Shown: positions 51,847 through 63,290, numbered from the stretch's first letter. The stretch: DNA of 64,000 nucleotides from CAVRTM01 sp963696105 (GCA_963696105.1 CAVOIP010000005.1:248001-312000); one strand, 5' to 3'. Notes: a model not told the origin generated them from the letters alone. Translations and numbers: made by a program.

Positions 51847-52048
51847 GCGCTCCCCCTCGTGTCCCCGGAGCGGCTGACGTCTCCGACGCCATCCGCAGGG
51901 CGCACGTCCCCCGCCGCCCTGGCGCCATCATGGCCCACGTGCCGGGCCCGCGGACGGCCATCCACACAGGTCGACGTCGCCGACCTGGATGAGGCAAACT
52001 TGCCTGGGCCGACATTTCCCGGAGCACTGACACGCGACCGCACGATTG

Positions 52049-52066
52049 TGGTAAACAGTTGGTAAA
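52049..52066. promoter_or_regulatory. Direct repeat TGGTAAA x2, 11-base period
   Basis: Two identical 7-mers one helical turn apart, about 40 bases before the small HTH gene, in an AT-rich patch of the 261-base region 51847-52107. Could be an operator; the rest of that region shows nothing else. Confidence 0.35.
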
Positions 52067-52107
52067 GGAATGGTCATCATCAGTACAGCACCAGGGAGCG
52101 AGTCCAT

Positions 52108-52332
52108 ATGACGCAGCGTTTCATCCAGCTCGCCGACGTCTCTGAAGTTCTCAACATCTCCTCCGCCCAGGCCTACGCCCTGGTGCGCTCCGGAGAGCTC
52201 CCTGCCATCAAGGTCGGCGGCCGCGGGCAGTGGCGGATCGAGGCCTCCGAGCTCGAGAGCTACATCCAGCGGATGTACTCCGAGACCAAGACGTTCGTCG
52301 AGGCGCACCCCTTCGGCCAGGTCGGCGAGTAG
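52108..52332 (+). CDS. Small excisionase-type helix-turn-helix DNA-binding protein
   Basis: 74 residues, a MerR/excisionase-like winged helix-turn-helix: FIQLADVSEVLNISSAQAYA is the recognition hairpin, VRSGELPAIKVGGRGQWRIE the wing. The C-terminus (RMYSETKTFVEAHPFGQVGE) is conserved in actinobacteria. ATG 52108 has AGGGAG upstream. No integrase or phage gene is nearby, so it is a chromosomal regulator; similar in form to BldC but without BldC's RTLGGHRRY. Faces the LSm-like gene. Confidence 0.83.
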   Translation: MTQRFIQLADVSEVLNISSAQAYALVRSGELPAIKVGGRGQWRIEASELESYIQRMYSETKTFVEAHPFGQVGE

Positions 52333-52374
52333 GGCCGACTCCCTGCGCGGCCCGCGTGGGCGACACCCACCGGG

Positions 52375-52926
52375 TCACGTGGTGCGCACCGAGGCGATCG
52401 CGGCGAACGGCACGACCCGCCGGGCGAGCACGTTCTCCGGCCGCCGCGGCAGGTCCGACGCGTGCTCGCTGAGCTCGAGGGCGTCAGCCCCGACCGCGTC
52501 GATGGTGCCGGTCACCGTGCCGCCGCCGACGTCGGCCAGCGCCACCACCGCACGGTCCCGGCTCAGTCCGCGCGCGGCATGCCCGAACCCGAACCGGCGA
52601 GCCATCGCCGCGGCACTCCCCGTGGTGGCTGCCCCCGTCAGGCCGGAGAGCGTGAGGACCGCGCCGATGGGCACCAGCGCGCTGCGGCCGACGGTCTCCG
52701 CCAGCAGGCACCAGTCCAGCCCGACATCCACCACCTCCCCGGCGAGCACCTGCCCGCCGAGCAGCCGCAGCTGCAGCGTCCGCCCGCGGTGAGCCAGCAG
52801 CCGTTCGGGCACTCCGACCAGCGCCCGCTCGCGGCGGGTGCGGTCCGCGACCTCGAGGGCCAGATCGCGCCCCTCCTCCGCCTCCAGCTGTGCCTCGAGG
52901 TCGGCGAAGAGCTGCTGCCACCGCAT
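52375..52926 (-). CDS. Unknown protein with LSm-like region
   Basis: 183 residues starting at ATG 52926 with GGAGGGGG upstream. Helical N-terminus (WQQLFADLEAQLEAEE), followed by RTLQLRLLGGQVLAGEVVDV, GLDWCLLAE and VTGTIDAVGADALELSEHA, which resemble Sm/LSm beta-barrel repeats. No nucleic-acid-binding residues can be identified with certainty. Actinobacteria-specific; function unknown. Confidence 0.65.
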   Translation of the reverse strand: MRWQQLFADLEAQLEAEEGRDLALEVADRTRRERALVGVPERLLAHRGRTLQLRLLGGQVLAGEVVDVGLDWCLLAETVGRSALVPIGAVLTLSGLTGAATTGSAAAMARRFGFGHAARGLSRDRAVVALADVGGGTVTGTIDAVGADALELSEHASDLPRRPENVLARRVVPFAAIASVRTT

Positions 52927-53019
52927 GACGTCCCCCTCCTCGTGGGAGGCGACCGCGTTCGACGGTCGCCTCGCTGACGGCACTGTGCACCGCCCGGGCC
53001 AATCGTGCCACGTCGTCTC

Positions 53020-53049
53020 TTGTCAAACGCAGGTAAACGAATCTAAATT
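53020..53049 (+). promoter_or_regulatory. Strong vegetative promoter for the LysM gene
   Basis: TTGTCA (53020-53025), an 18-base spacer, TAAATT (53044-53049). This AT-rich pocket in a GC-rich genome lies about 30 bases before ATG 53080. Confidence 0.55.
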
Positions 53050-53079
53050 GAGGTTATCGGCTTCGAACGGAGTGCCACC

Positions 53080-53985
53080 ATGACCGAGGTACGACGCCCC
53101 CGCTCCTGCTTCCCACGCCTACGGCTCCTCGGCATCGACGTCGTGGTTCTCCTCGTCGGAGGCGGCACGGTCGCCCTGCTCGGCACGACCTTCCGGCACG
53201 CGTGGGCAGCAGTCCAGGCGCCCGGCCCGACCCGACCAGCTGACGCTCTGCTCGGGTGCGTCGCCGCAGCCGGCACGCTGCTCGTCGCGTGGGTCACTCT
53301 CTCGCTCACGCTCTCACTGCTCGCGGCCCTGCCGGGAACCGCCGGCGCTGTGGCCGCCCGAGGCGCGGCGACGCTCGCTCCCGCCACGGTACGGAGGCTG
53401 GCGGCGGCCCTGCTGGGAGCCAGCCTCGGCGCGACCCTGTCTGCCGGCACCGCGGTGCCCACCATGGCGGCGCCGACCACCGCGAGCGCGGCAGTGACAG
53501 CAAAGGCTGGTCCCGAGACCGGCGACCCGGTCGGCGGTGTCCCGTCCGCCGCCTGGCCCCGAACGCCGGCCGGGGGCGGTGCGCACGCCAGCACCGGGGC
53601 CGGCGCGTCGGCCGGCCCCGTACACCGCACCGACACCGACACCACGGAAGGCACGTCCGACGGCACCGGCGCCGCGGCCCCGGACGCCGCCTGGACCCCC
53701 TCCCCGCCGGACCGCACGCCGGTGCCCGACCCCGATGCCCTCCACCTCCTCAGCCCGGCGCCCGAGCCCGGCCGCCTGGTCGACGAGGGAGTCGTGGTGC
53801 GCCGCGGCGACACGCTGTGGAGCATCGCCGCCCGGTCCCTGGGTCCCGCAGCCACCGCAGTCGAGGTCGCGCGGGAGTGGCCGCGGTGGCACGAGGCCAA
53901 CCGGCACGCCATCGGCGACGACCCCGACCTGATCCGGCCCGGACTGGTCCTCCACCCACCCGCAACCACGACGGGGACACCATGA
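53080..53985 (+). CDS. LysM-domain membrane protein
   Basis: 301 residues. Two membrane helices (about 16-40 and 48-90) precede an Ala/Pro/Thr-rich extracytoplasmic part; at about 240-295 lies a LysM domain, GVVVRRGDTLWSIAARSLGP then IRPGLVLHPP, which binds GlcNAc in peptidoglycan. So membrane-anchored and wall-binding. A strong promoter precedes ATG 53080. Overlaps the DUF6459 gene by 4 bases (ATGA), as in other actinobacteria where both lie next to secA. Confidence 0.83.
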   Translation: MTEVRRPRSCFPRLRLLGIDVVVLLVGGGTVALLGTTFRHAWAAVQAPGPTRPADALLGCVAAAGTLLVAWVTLSLTLSLLAALPGTAGAVAARGAATLAPATVRRLAAALLGASLGATLSAGTAVPTMAAPTTASAAVTAKAGPETGDPVGGVPSAAWPRTPAGGGAHASTGAGASAGPVHRTDTDTTEGTSDGTGAAAPDAAWTPSPPDRTPVPDPDALHLLSPAPEPGRLVDEGVVVRRGDTLWSIAARSLGPAATAVEVAREWPRWHEANRHAIGDDPDLIRPGLVLHPPATTTGTP

Positions 53986-54560
53986 CCTCCTCCACGGCCT
54001 CCACGGCCTCCTTCACGAGCACCGCCGCGGCCCCTCTGCACACCCGTCCGATCCCGGACGCCTCGCCGCCGGAGCTTGTCGCCACGGCGCCGGACCCGGC
54101 ACCGGACGGCACGTTCGTCCAGGGCACCCTGGCGTTCAGCCTCGCCACGGTCGAGGACGAGTTCTTCGGGCCCCAGCCCACCGCCGCCCGTGACCTGCCC
54201 GACCCCCAGACCTGGGTGGCGAACCTCGCCCAGGCGCTGGTGGAGGTGATGTCGGGGACGCGCCCCGCACCGCAGGTGATCCGCTGGACGTCCCCCGAGG
54301 TCTACTCCGCGGTGGCCCGGCGCAGCGCCATGGCCGCCCGACGCCAGGCGGCGCGGCAAACGGGCGCCGGCTCCTCCCACGGGGCGCCGCCGCGGGCCGG
54401 CCGGCGGGCGGTGGTCCGCCGGGTACGCATCTGCGAGCCGGCCGACGGGGTCGTCGAGGCCTGCGCCGTGGTCGTGGACTCCGGGCGGGTGCGCGCCCTG
54501 GCCCTGCGGCTGGTCGGGATGGACCGGCGGTGGCTGGTCACCGAGCTCCAGATCGGCTGA
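53982..54560 (+). CDS. DUF6459 (Rv3235-family) protein
   Basis: 192 residues. Ser/Thr/Pro-rich N-terminus (to about 70), then the family core: WVANLAQALVEVMSGTRPAP, QVIRWTSPEVYSAVARRSAM, and VVRRVRICEPADGVVEACAV. Cytosolic, basic; role unknown. Conserved next to secA in actinobacteria, as here. Ends before a long inverted repeat. Confidence 0.8.
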   Translation: MTSSTASTASFTSTAAAPLHTRPIPDASPPELVATAPDPAPDGTFVQGTLAFSLATVEDEFFGPQPTAARDLPDPQTWVANLAQALVEVMSGTRPAPQVIRWTSPEVYSAVARRSAMAARRQAARQTGAGSSHGAPPRAGRRAVVRRVRICEPADGVVEACAVVVDSGRVRALALRLVGMDRRWLVTELQIG

Positions 54561-54595
54561 CGACCGTTCGCCGGTGGCGCCTGCCGGCCATCCCG

Positions 54596-54648
54596 GAGAC
54601 GGCCCAGGGCCCGTCCGGACATCGTCCGGTCGGGCCCTGGGCTGTCTC
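54596..54648. terminator. Long bidirectional terminator between DUF6459 gene and secA
   Basis: Arms GAGACGGCCCAGGGCCCG and its complement with one mismatch (18 pairs) around a 17-base loop that can itself pair (TCCGGAC/GTCCGGT). It ends in TCTC. Confidence 0.75.
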
Positions 54649-54662
54649 AGCACGCGCTGTCG

Positions 54663-57420
<2,758 letters not shown>

Positions 57421-57526
57421 GCGATAGCTCCTGGTCACAAATCGGGTCGGCGTGCGGTGCGCTGCACCGCTCGCCCCTACTGGGCTTGTCTGGTCCTTGC
57501 GCCTAGGCTAGTCGCTCCGCCCCGGG

Positions 57527-57551
57527 CCGGGGCCCCACGACTCGGCCCCGG
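57527..57551 (-). terminator. Hairpin downstream of the small GNAT gene
   Basis: CCGGGGCC, loop of 9, GGCCCCGG; 75 bases after the stop of the leftward GNAT gene and upstream of the secA start. A TAGCCT hexamer that could serve secA follows at 57512-57507. Confidence 0.4.
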
Positions 57552-57625
57552 TCGCCCTGGTGCGCCCCGCAGACCAACGGGCGGTCGCGCCCGGGGGTTC
57601 CGGGCCGCCCGGCACGGACGCGCGC

Positions 57626-57937
57626 TCAGTCGCGTGCGGTGCTCGCCGGAGCGCCGTACACGAGGTCGACGTAGTCGCGGTGGCGGCTGATCCAGCCCTT
57701 GACGAAGGGGCACAGCGGCAGGACCCGGTGGGTCCCGGACGCCCGCACGTCGTCGAGGGCCTGCTGGACGAGGACGGAGCCGACCCCCTGGCCCTCGAAC
57801 GCATCGTCCACCTCGGTGTGGGTGAAGACGATCAGCTCGCTGGTGAGCTGGTACTGGGCGAAGCCGGCGAGCGTGTCCCCCACCCTCGCCTCGTAGCGGC
57901 TCTGCCCACGGTTGTGCGTCACGACAACGTCAGCCAT
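57626..57937 (-). CDS. GNAT-like N-acetyltransferase (NATD1/YjdJ type)
   Basis: 103 residues, the small one-domain form. RYEARVGDTLAGFAQYQLTS and EVDDAFEGQGVGSVLVQQAL (acetyl-CoA loop G-x-G-x-G) then RVLPLCPFVKGWISRH are the three hallmarks of the YjdJ/NATD1 group; substrate unknown. ATG 57937. Divergent from the three-domain GNAT gene with only 58 bases between. Confidence 0.86.
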   Translation of the reverse strand: MADVVVTHNRGQSRYEARVGDTLAGFAQYQLTSELIVFTHTEVDDAFEGQGVGSVLVQQALDDVRASGTHRVLPLCPFVKGWISRHRDYVDLVYGAPASTARD

Positions 57938-57995
57938 GACCCCACCCAAGCACAGGCAATTTGCCCGCCCAAGCACCTTCGGCAAGGGTTGGCGC

Positions 57996-59708
57996 ATGTC
58001 GCGCCCCCACGCCGTCGTCGCGCCGGTGCTCAGTGACGGCGAGGTCACGCTGCGCCCACACCGCGACAGCGACGAGGCGGCGTTGGTGGAGCAGTGCCGC
58101 GATCCCGAGTCGGTGCGCTGGACCTCGGCGCCCCGGCCCTACGGACCGGAGCAGGCGCGGGCCTTTCTCAGCGCGGCCGCGCGGGGCTGGGCCCAGGGCG
58201 GCAACCGGGTGTGGGCGGTGGAGGTGCTCGACCCCCTGACCGGCCGGCCGCGCTTCGGCGGCTCGCTGGACTACCGACCCGACGGCGCCGGCGCGGCCGA
58301 GCTCGGGTTCGGGCTGCACCCGGCCGTGCGCGGACGGGGGCTGATGGCCCGGGCGGCTCGCCTGGCGATCACCTATGCGTTCGAGCAGGACGGCATCGAC
58401 GTTCTGCACTGGCGCGCCTACGTGGGCAACTGGGCCTCCCGGCGTACGGCGTGGCGGTGCGGCTTCCGCATGGAGGGCACCGTGCGGCAGCTTCTCTCCG
58501 CGAACGGCAGGCGGTACGACGCCTGGGTCGGGTCCCTGGCCAAGGGCGAGCCGATGGAGCCGGTCCACCGCTGGCTGGACGTGCCGGTGCTCGAGGGCCG
58601 GCGGGTGCGCCTGCGGCCCTGGCGCGAGGACGACGCGCCGGCCACCGACCCGGCCCCGGACGAAGCCGGCCGCCGGTTCCTCGGCGGGTTCGTCCTGACC
58701 AGGGAGTCCTTCGACGACTGGCTCACAGCCCAGCGCACCCGTATGGCGGAGGGCGAAGCCGTCGGGTGGTGCATCGCCGACGTCGGAACCGACCGCCCGC
58801 TCGGCCACATCCACTGCTTCAGGCTGGCGCAGGCGCTCACCGCCGGCAGCGCCATGGTCGGCTACTGGCTCCACCCCGAGGGCCGTGGCCGAGGCGCCGT
58901 GAGCGAGGCCCTCGAGCTGCTGGTCGGACATGCCTTCGCCGACCCCACCGACGGGGGCCTGGGCCTGCACCGGCTGGAGGCGGGCACCGACGTCGACAAC
59001 GTCGCCTCCGAGCGGGCGCTGCAGCGGGCCGGGTTCACCCGCATCGGCATCGAGCACGCGATGATGGCCCACGACGACGGGCCACCCACCGACGCAGCCC
59101 TGTACGAGCTGCTCGCTCCCGCCGCCTGTCCCGGTGCGCTCGCGCCGGTGGTGCTGGAGGGCGCACGGGTGCGGCTGCGCCCGTGGAGGCGCGCGGACGA
59201 GGAGCGCGTCGTGCAGGCATGCACCGACCCGGTGACCCGCCAGTGGCTGGGTGACCTGCCCGCGCCGTACACGCGGGACGACGCCCGCAGGTGGCTACAG
59301 CGACAGGCGGTGGACCTGCGGGACGGCTCGACCCTCTCCTGGTGCGTGGCCGACCCGGCGACGGACGAGCTCTTGGGGGCGGCGTCGCTGATGCACCTGC
59401 GGGAGGATGACGGCGCCGGCGCTGAGGTCGGCTACTGGGCCCACCCCGCCGCGCGTGGCCGGGGCGTCATGTCGGAGGCGGTGCGACTGGCCGTGCGTCA
59501 CGCCTTCGTGCCGGCCGACGAGGGCGGCCTGGGGCGACGCCGGCTGCGGCTCAACGTCGCCGACGGCAACGTCGCCTCGCAGCGGGTCGCTCTGCGGGGC
59601 GGCTTCGTGGAGGTGGGTCGCGACCGGCTCGCCGAGCGCCTGGGCGACGGCTCGTACGTCGACCTGGTCCGTTACGACCTGCTCGCGTCCGAGTACGCCA
59701 CCGGCTGA
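57996..59708 (+). CDS. Three tandem GNAT (RimJ/RimL-type) acetyltransferase domains in one protein
   Basis: 570 residues holding three complete RimJ/RimL-type units, roughly 1-190, 195-385 and 390-570. Each has the opening V-T/R-L-R-P (VTLRPHRDSD; VRLRPWREDD; VRLRPWRRAD), an acetyl-CoA loop (LHPAVRGRGLMARAARLA; LHPEGRGRGAVSEALELL; AHPAARGRGVMSEAVRLA), and N-x-A/V-S segments (NWASRRTAWRCGF; NVASERALQRAGF; NVASQRVALRGGF). All three loops look intact. Targets could be N-terminal alpha-amines or a small molecule; two-domain fusions are common but three are rare in my knowledge. ATG 57996 has AAGG upstream. The convergent MFS frame runs over its 3' end. Confidence 0.87.
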   Translation: MSRPHAVVAPVLSDGEVTLRPHRDSDEAALVEQCRDPESVRWTSAPRPYGPEQARAFLSAAARGWAQGGNRVWAVEVLDPLTGRPRFGGSLDYRPDGAGAAELGFGLHPAVRGRGLMARAARLAITYAFEQDGIDVLHWRAYVGNWASRRTAWRCGFRMEGTVRQLLSANGRRYDAWVGSLAKGEPMEPVHRWLDVPVLEGRRVRLRPWREDDAPATDPAPDEAGRRFLGGFVLTRESFDDWLTAQRTRMAEGEAVGWCIADVGTDRPLGHIHCFRLAQALTAGSAMVGYWLHPEGRGRGAVSEALELLVGHAFADPTDGGLGLHRLEAGTDVDNVASERALQRAGFTRIGIEHAMMAHDDGPPTDAALYELLAPAACPGALAPVVLEGARVRLRPWRRADEERVVQACTDPVTRQWLGDLPAPYTRDDARRWLQRQAVDLRDGSTLSWCVADPATDELLGAASLMHLREDDGAGAEVGYWAHPAARGRGVMSEAVRLAVRHAFVPADEGGLGRRRLRLNVADGNVASQRVALRGGFVEVGRDRLAERLGDGSYVDLVRYDLLASEYATG

Positions 59709-61062
59709 TCACCCGCGCTGCGCCGGCGCCGGTCTCGGTGCCCCGAACCAGCTTGGGGATGGCGAGGCAGGCGAAGGCGGCGACGAGGCACAGCCCGCCC
59801 GCCGTCATCCACGCACCGAAGTAGTCACCGCTGGACTCCCGGACCCAGCCGGCGAAGCTCGCCGCGACACCCGCGCCCACCATGTGCGAGGCGAACACCC
59901 AGCCGAAGACGACGCCGGAGCGCTCCAGGCCGAAGTGGGTCCGGCACAGCGCGACGGTCGGCGGGACGGTGGCCACCCAGTCCAGGCCGTAGAACACGAT
60001 GAACACCCACAGCGGCGGGGCGACCACCGGCCCGAGCAGCCACGGCACGACCAGCAGGGACATCCCGCGGAACCAGTAGTAGACGAACAGCAGCAGCCGG
60101 GGGTCCATCCGGTCGGTGAGCCAGCCCGACCCGACCGTGCCGACGATGTCGAACACGCCGATCACGGCGAGCAGGCCGGCCGCTGTCCCCGGTGGCATCC
60201 CGTGGTCGTGGGCCGCCGGGATCAGGTGCGTCTGGATCAGCCCGTTCGTCGACCAGCCACAGATCCAGAAGGTGCCCACCAGGATCCAGAAGACCCTGGA
60301 CCGCGAGCTCTCGACCAACGTCCGCACCGCCAGCCGACCGGGCGAGCCGGCCTCCGCGGCCGCGTCCTCGACGACGGGCGCCGGGACGGACGGCGCCTGC
60401 GCCGTCGCTGACGGCGATGATGCCGGTGCCGGTACGACGGCGCCGTACGGCGTCGTGCCGACCGCTTCGGGGCTGTCGGCCATGACCAGCAGCACCAACG
60501 GCACGAGCAGCGCCGTGGCGACCGTCACGACGAGCGCAGCGGCGCGCCAGCCCGGGCCTGCGGCGAGCGCGACGATCACCGGGAGGAACACCAGCTGGCC
60601 GGTCGCGTTGGCCGCCGAGAAGATCCCGGTGACCAGGCCGCGCTGGGCCTCGAACCACCGGTTCGCCACGATGGCGCCGAACACCAGGGCCATGGACCCG
60701 GTGCCGGCGCCGATGACCACGCCCCAGAGCAGCCACAGCTGCCAGGCCGCGGTCATGAAGGTCGTGAGGGCGCTGGCGGTGCCGACCAGGGCCAGGGAGA
60801 TCGCGACGACCCGGCGGATGCCGAACCGTTCCATCAGCGCCGCGGCGAACGGAGCGGTCAGCCCGTAGACGACCAGGTTCAGCGTCACCGCGCCTGAGGT
60901 GGTGGTGCGGCTCCACCCGAACTCGGACTCCAGCGGCTCGAACAGCGCGCCGGTCGAGGAGCGGAACGCCGCGGCCGACACCAGCGCGCCGAGGGTCACC
61001 GCCGCCACGAACCAGGCGCGGTGGATCCGCGGCCGCGTGCGGGACGGTGCCTGGGTGGTCAT
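59551..61062 (-). CDS. MFS transporter, 3' end uncertain
   Basis: About 12 hydrophobic helices (for example FVAAVTLGALVSAAAF, LNLVVYGLTAPFAAALMERF, AALVVTVATALLVPLVLLVM, LWVFIVFYGLDWVATVPPT), with the GxxxDRxG-like loop ERFGIRRV after helix 2 and GWLTDRMDPR midway, typical of the oxalate/monocarboxylate-type MFS family. Substrate unknown. ATG 61062 with TACCTT 7 bases upstream (leaderless pattern). After helix 12 (CLVAAFACLAIPKLVRG) the frame adds about 60 Arg/Pro-rich residues that are antisense to the GNAT gene. One extra base near the end would instead stop it at 59709, just short of that gene, which I favour but cannot prove. Confidence 0.8.
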   Translation of the reverse strand: MTTQAPSRTRPRIHRAWFVAAVTLGALVSAAAFRSSTGALFEPLESEFGWSRTTTSGAVTLNLVVYGLTAPFAAALMERFGIRRVVAISLALVGTASALTTFMTAAWQLWLLWGVVIGAGTGSMALVFGAIVANRWFEAQRGLVTGIFSAANATGQLVFLPVIVALAAGPGWRAAALVVTVATALLVPLVLLVMADSPEAVGTTPYGAVVPAPASSPSATAQAPSVPAPVVEDAAAEAGSPGRLAVRTLVESSRSRVFWILVGTFWICGWSTNGLIQTHLIPAAHDHGMPPGTAAGLLAVIGVFDIVGTVGSGWLTDRMDPRLLLFVYYWFRGMSLLVVPWLLGPVVAPPLWVFIVFYGLDWVATVPPTVALCRTHFGLERSGVVFGWVFASHMVGAGVAASFAGWVRESSGDYFGAWMTAGGLCLVAAFACLAIPKLVRGTETGAGAARVISRWRTRTRAGRNGPGRRTSRRPGARRAGRDPPPRSRPAERPAARRRCRRRR

Positions 61063-61202
61063 GCCCGACAAGGTAGAGGGCGCTGCGCCGCCGGCGCGCC
61101 GGGGTTTCCTGCCGTGACTGCGCGACTTGGCGCCAGATGGCACCTGCGCGCCGGGTCGCAGGTGGCGCAGATGCCATCTGATGCTGGGGAGAGGGCGCGC
61201 GC

Positions 61203-62396
61203 TCAGCCCACCGCAGACAGACCCAGCCAGTCGGCCAGCTGCGCCAGGTGGCGCTCCAGCGCGGGGGGCGCCTCCGGTGGCGCCCCGGGCTCCCAGTGCG
61301 CCGCGTGCACGCGGAGCCGGCCCGCGGCGCGGTCGGCCTTGAGGTCGACCCGGGCGACCAGCGTGTCGCCGTACAGGAACGGCAGGACGTAGTAGCCGTG
61401 CACGCGCTGCGGCGCGGGGACGTAGATCTCCAGCCGGTAGTCGAACCCGAAGAGGTGCCGGGTGCGGTCGCGCTGCCAGATGAGGGAGTCGAAGGGGCTG
61501 AGCAGGGCCTCGGCGTGCACGCGCCGCGGCCGCCGGGCGTCGCGGTGCAGGTAGGCGGGGCGGCGCCACCCCGCGACCTGGACCGGGCGAACCTCCCCCG
61601 TGGCCACCAGCTCGGCGAGTGCCGGGCGGGCCTGCTCGGGCTTGAGCCGGAAGTAGTCGCGCAGGTCCTGCTCGGTGCCGATCCCGTGGGCCCGGGCGGC
61701 GATCCGCATCAGCTCACAGAAGGCCTCCTCATCGCTCGGGCGCGCCGCCGGCGACGCCGCGTGGGCGGCGACCGAACGCGGCAGCACCCGCTCGAGAGCG
61801 GCGTAACGCCGTTCGAACTGGGCGGTGCGGCCGGCGCTGCTGATGGTGCCGGCCCAGAACAGGTGCTCCAGCGCTGCCTTGACCAGCGACCAGTTCCACC
61901 CCCAGTCCGTGGTGTTGCGGGGCAGGTCGTGCTCCAGGGCACGCTCGAGGTCGCGGGAGGTGATGGGCCCGCGCGCCAGGACCTCGGCCAGCACGGCCTG
62001 CACCAGCGCGGGGTGGTCGCGCGCCACACGCTGCATCCCACCCCAGGAGTCGCTGAGTGCGCGCTTCATCCGGAAGTTGAGCAACGGCCACGTGGTCGGC
62101 GGGATGAGGCTGGCCTCGTGCGCCCAGTACTCCACGAGGCGCCGAGGCGCCCGGTCCCGCGCGCGGTCCAGCAGCCCGGGATCGTAGGGACCAAGGCGGG
62201 AGAAGAACGGGAGGTACTGACTGCGGGTCAGGACGTTGACGCTGTCGATCTGCACGATGCCGACCCGGTCGACCACCCGCTGCAGGTGCCGGGTGGTCAC
62301 GGACCCGGGCTCGGGTCGCGGGTCGCAGAACCCCTGCGCGGCCAGCGCGACGCGACGCGCCTGGGCCAGGGTGAGGCGCTCGGCACCGGAAGTCAC
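61203..62396 (-). CDS. AlkX/YcaQ-like DNA glycosylase (winged-helix DUF1006 family)
   Basis: 397 residues of three tandem winged helices and a C-terminal barrel (PF06224 family). The catalytic motif Q-x-D appears as VGIVQIDSVNVLTRSQYLPF at about residues 46-65; YcaQ/AlkX has QxD, AlkZ has QxQ. LLSPFDSLIWQRDRTRHLFG and GYYVLPFLYGDTLVARVDLK are conserved family blocks. It is expected to unhook DNA inter-strand cross-links. GTG start with TAGGGT 6 bases upstream: leaderless. No neighbouring repair gene. Confidence 0.85.
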   Translation of the reverse strand: MTSGAERLTLAQARRVALAAQGFCDPRPEPGSVTTRHLQRVVDRVGIVQIDSVNVLTRSQYLPFFSRLGPYDPGLLDRARDRAPRRLVEYWAHEASLIPPTTWPLLNFRMKRALSDSWGGMQRVARDHPALVQAVLAEVLARGPITSRDLERALEHDLPRNTTDWGWNWSLVKAALEHLFWAGTISSAGRTAQFERRYAALERVLPRSVAAHAASPAARPSDEEAFCELMRIAARAHGIGTEQDLRDYFRLKPEQARPALAELVATGEVRPVQVAGWRRPAYLHRDARRPRRVHAEALLSPFDSLIWQRDRTRHLFGFDYRLEIYVPAPQRVHGYYVLPFLYGDTLVARVDLKADRAAGRLRVHAAHWEPGAPPEAPPALERHLAQLADWLGLSAVG

Positions 62397-62402
62397 CCGC
62401 GC

Positions 62403-62408
62403 ACCCTA
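62403..62408 (-). promoter_or_regulatory. -10 element TAGGGT of the leaderless AlkX/YcaQ-like gene
   Basis: TANNNT hexamer on the minus strand, 6 bases before the GTG start, no Shine-Dalgarno site. Confidence 0.45.
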
Positions 62409-62467
62409 TGCCGCACTCCGGACACCGGCCTGCCGGTTCCGTCCTGCCGGCTCCGGCCGCCGTCCGG

Positions 62468-63184
62468 TCAGTCGGGCAGGTCGAGGATCTTCTCGCGGAC
62501 GGCGTACATCGCCGCCTCCATCCTCGAGTGCAGCTGCAGCTTCTCGAGGATGTTGCGCACGTGGTTCTTGACGGTGTTCTCGGAGATGAAGAGCGCCGAG
62601 GCGATGTCCTTGTTGGCCATGCCCCGCGCCACCAGCTTGAGGACCTCCAGCTCCCGCTCGGTCAGCCTCGGCACCGGCATCGCGGGCCGCTCCTCGTGCT
62701 TCTTGATCATCGTGGCGAACTCCGACAGCAGCTTGGAGGCCATGGACGGCGAGATGAGGGACTGCCCGGACTGGACCGCGCGCAGGCCGTCAGCGATCTC
62801 CTCACCCGGGACGTCCTTGAGGAGGTAGCCGTTGGCGCCGGCACGGACCGCTTCGTAGAGGTCGGACTCCTCGTCGGAGATCGTCAGCATGATGATCTTG
62901 GCCGACGGCACGAGCTCCTTGATCGCCATGCAGGCCTCGATGCCGGAGCGGCGCGGCATGCGCACGTCCATCAGCACGACGTCGGGCAGCAGCTCCTCGG
63001 CCCGCCGGATCGCCTCGGCCCCGTCACCGGCCTCGCCGATGATGTCGATGTCGTCCTCCTGGCCGAGGACCAGCTCGAGGCCCCGGCGGTAGAGGACGTG
63101 GTCGTCGGCCACGAGCACACGGATCGGGTCCTCGTTGGAGGCACCCTGCTCGTCGATCCTCGGCGCCGACGTGCTGCCGTTCAT
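62468..63184 (-). CDS. NarL/LuxR-type response regulator
   Basis: 238 residues from ATG 63184 (ATG 63220 is possible). Receiver domain: acidic pair RVLVADDHVLYRRGLELVLG, phosphorylated Asp in DVVLMDVRMPRRSG, Thr/Ser at MLTISDEES, Lys at GYLLKDVPG. A Lys/Glu linker precedes the LuxR-type HTH LTERELEVLKLVARGMANKD, then ISENTVKNHVRNILEKL. A DNA-binding activator of a two-component pair whose kinase is not in the window (PdtaS has a different class of partner). Lies between hpf, 106 bases upstream, and the glycosylase gene. Confidence 0.92.
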   Translation of the reverse strand: MNGSTSAPRIDEQGASNEDPIRVLVADDHVLYRRGLELVLGQEDDIDIIGEAGDGAEAIRRAEELLPDVVLMDVRMPRRSGIEACMAIKELVPSAKIIMLTISDEESDLYEAVRAGANGYLLKDVPGEEIADGLRAVQSGQSLISPSMASKLLSEFATMIKKHEERPAMPVPRLTERELEVLKLVARGMANKDIASALFISENTVKNHVRNILEKLQLHSRMEAAMYAVREKILDLPD

Positions 63185-63290
63185 GGTCACCGGGTCATCA
63201 TGGCACGTGGCCCCGGCCATGGAAGGGAAGCGCCGCCCCGCGAGAGGTCGCAGGGCGGCGCCACCAGGTAAAGATCTGACAAGCGGCCGG

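Noticed and set aside
52108..52332. BldC assignment for the small HTH protein
   Set aside because: Length is similar but the BldC signature RTLGGHRRY is absent; the wing reads KVGGRGQWRIE.
52108..52332. Excisionase as sign of a prophage or integrated element
   Set aside because: No integrase, att-like repeats or phage genes nearby; neighbours are conserved chromosomal genes.
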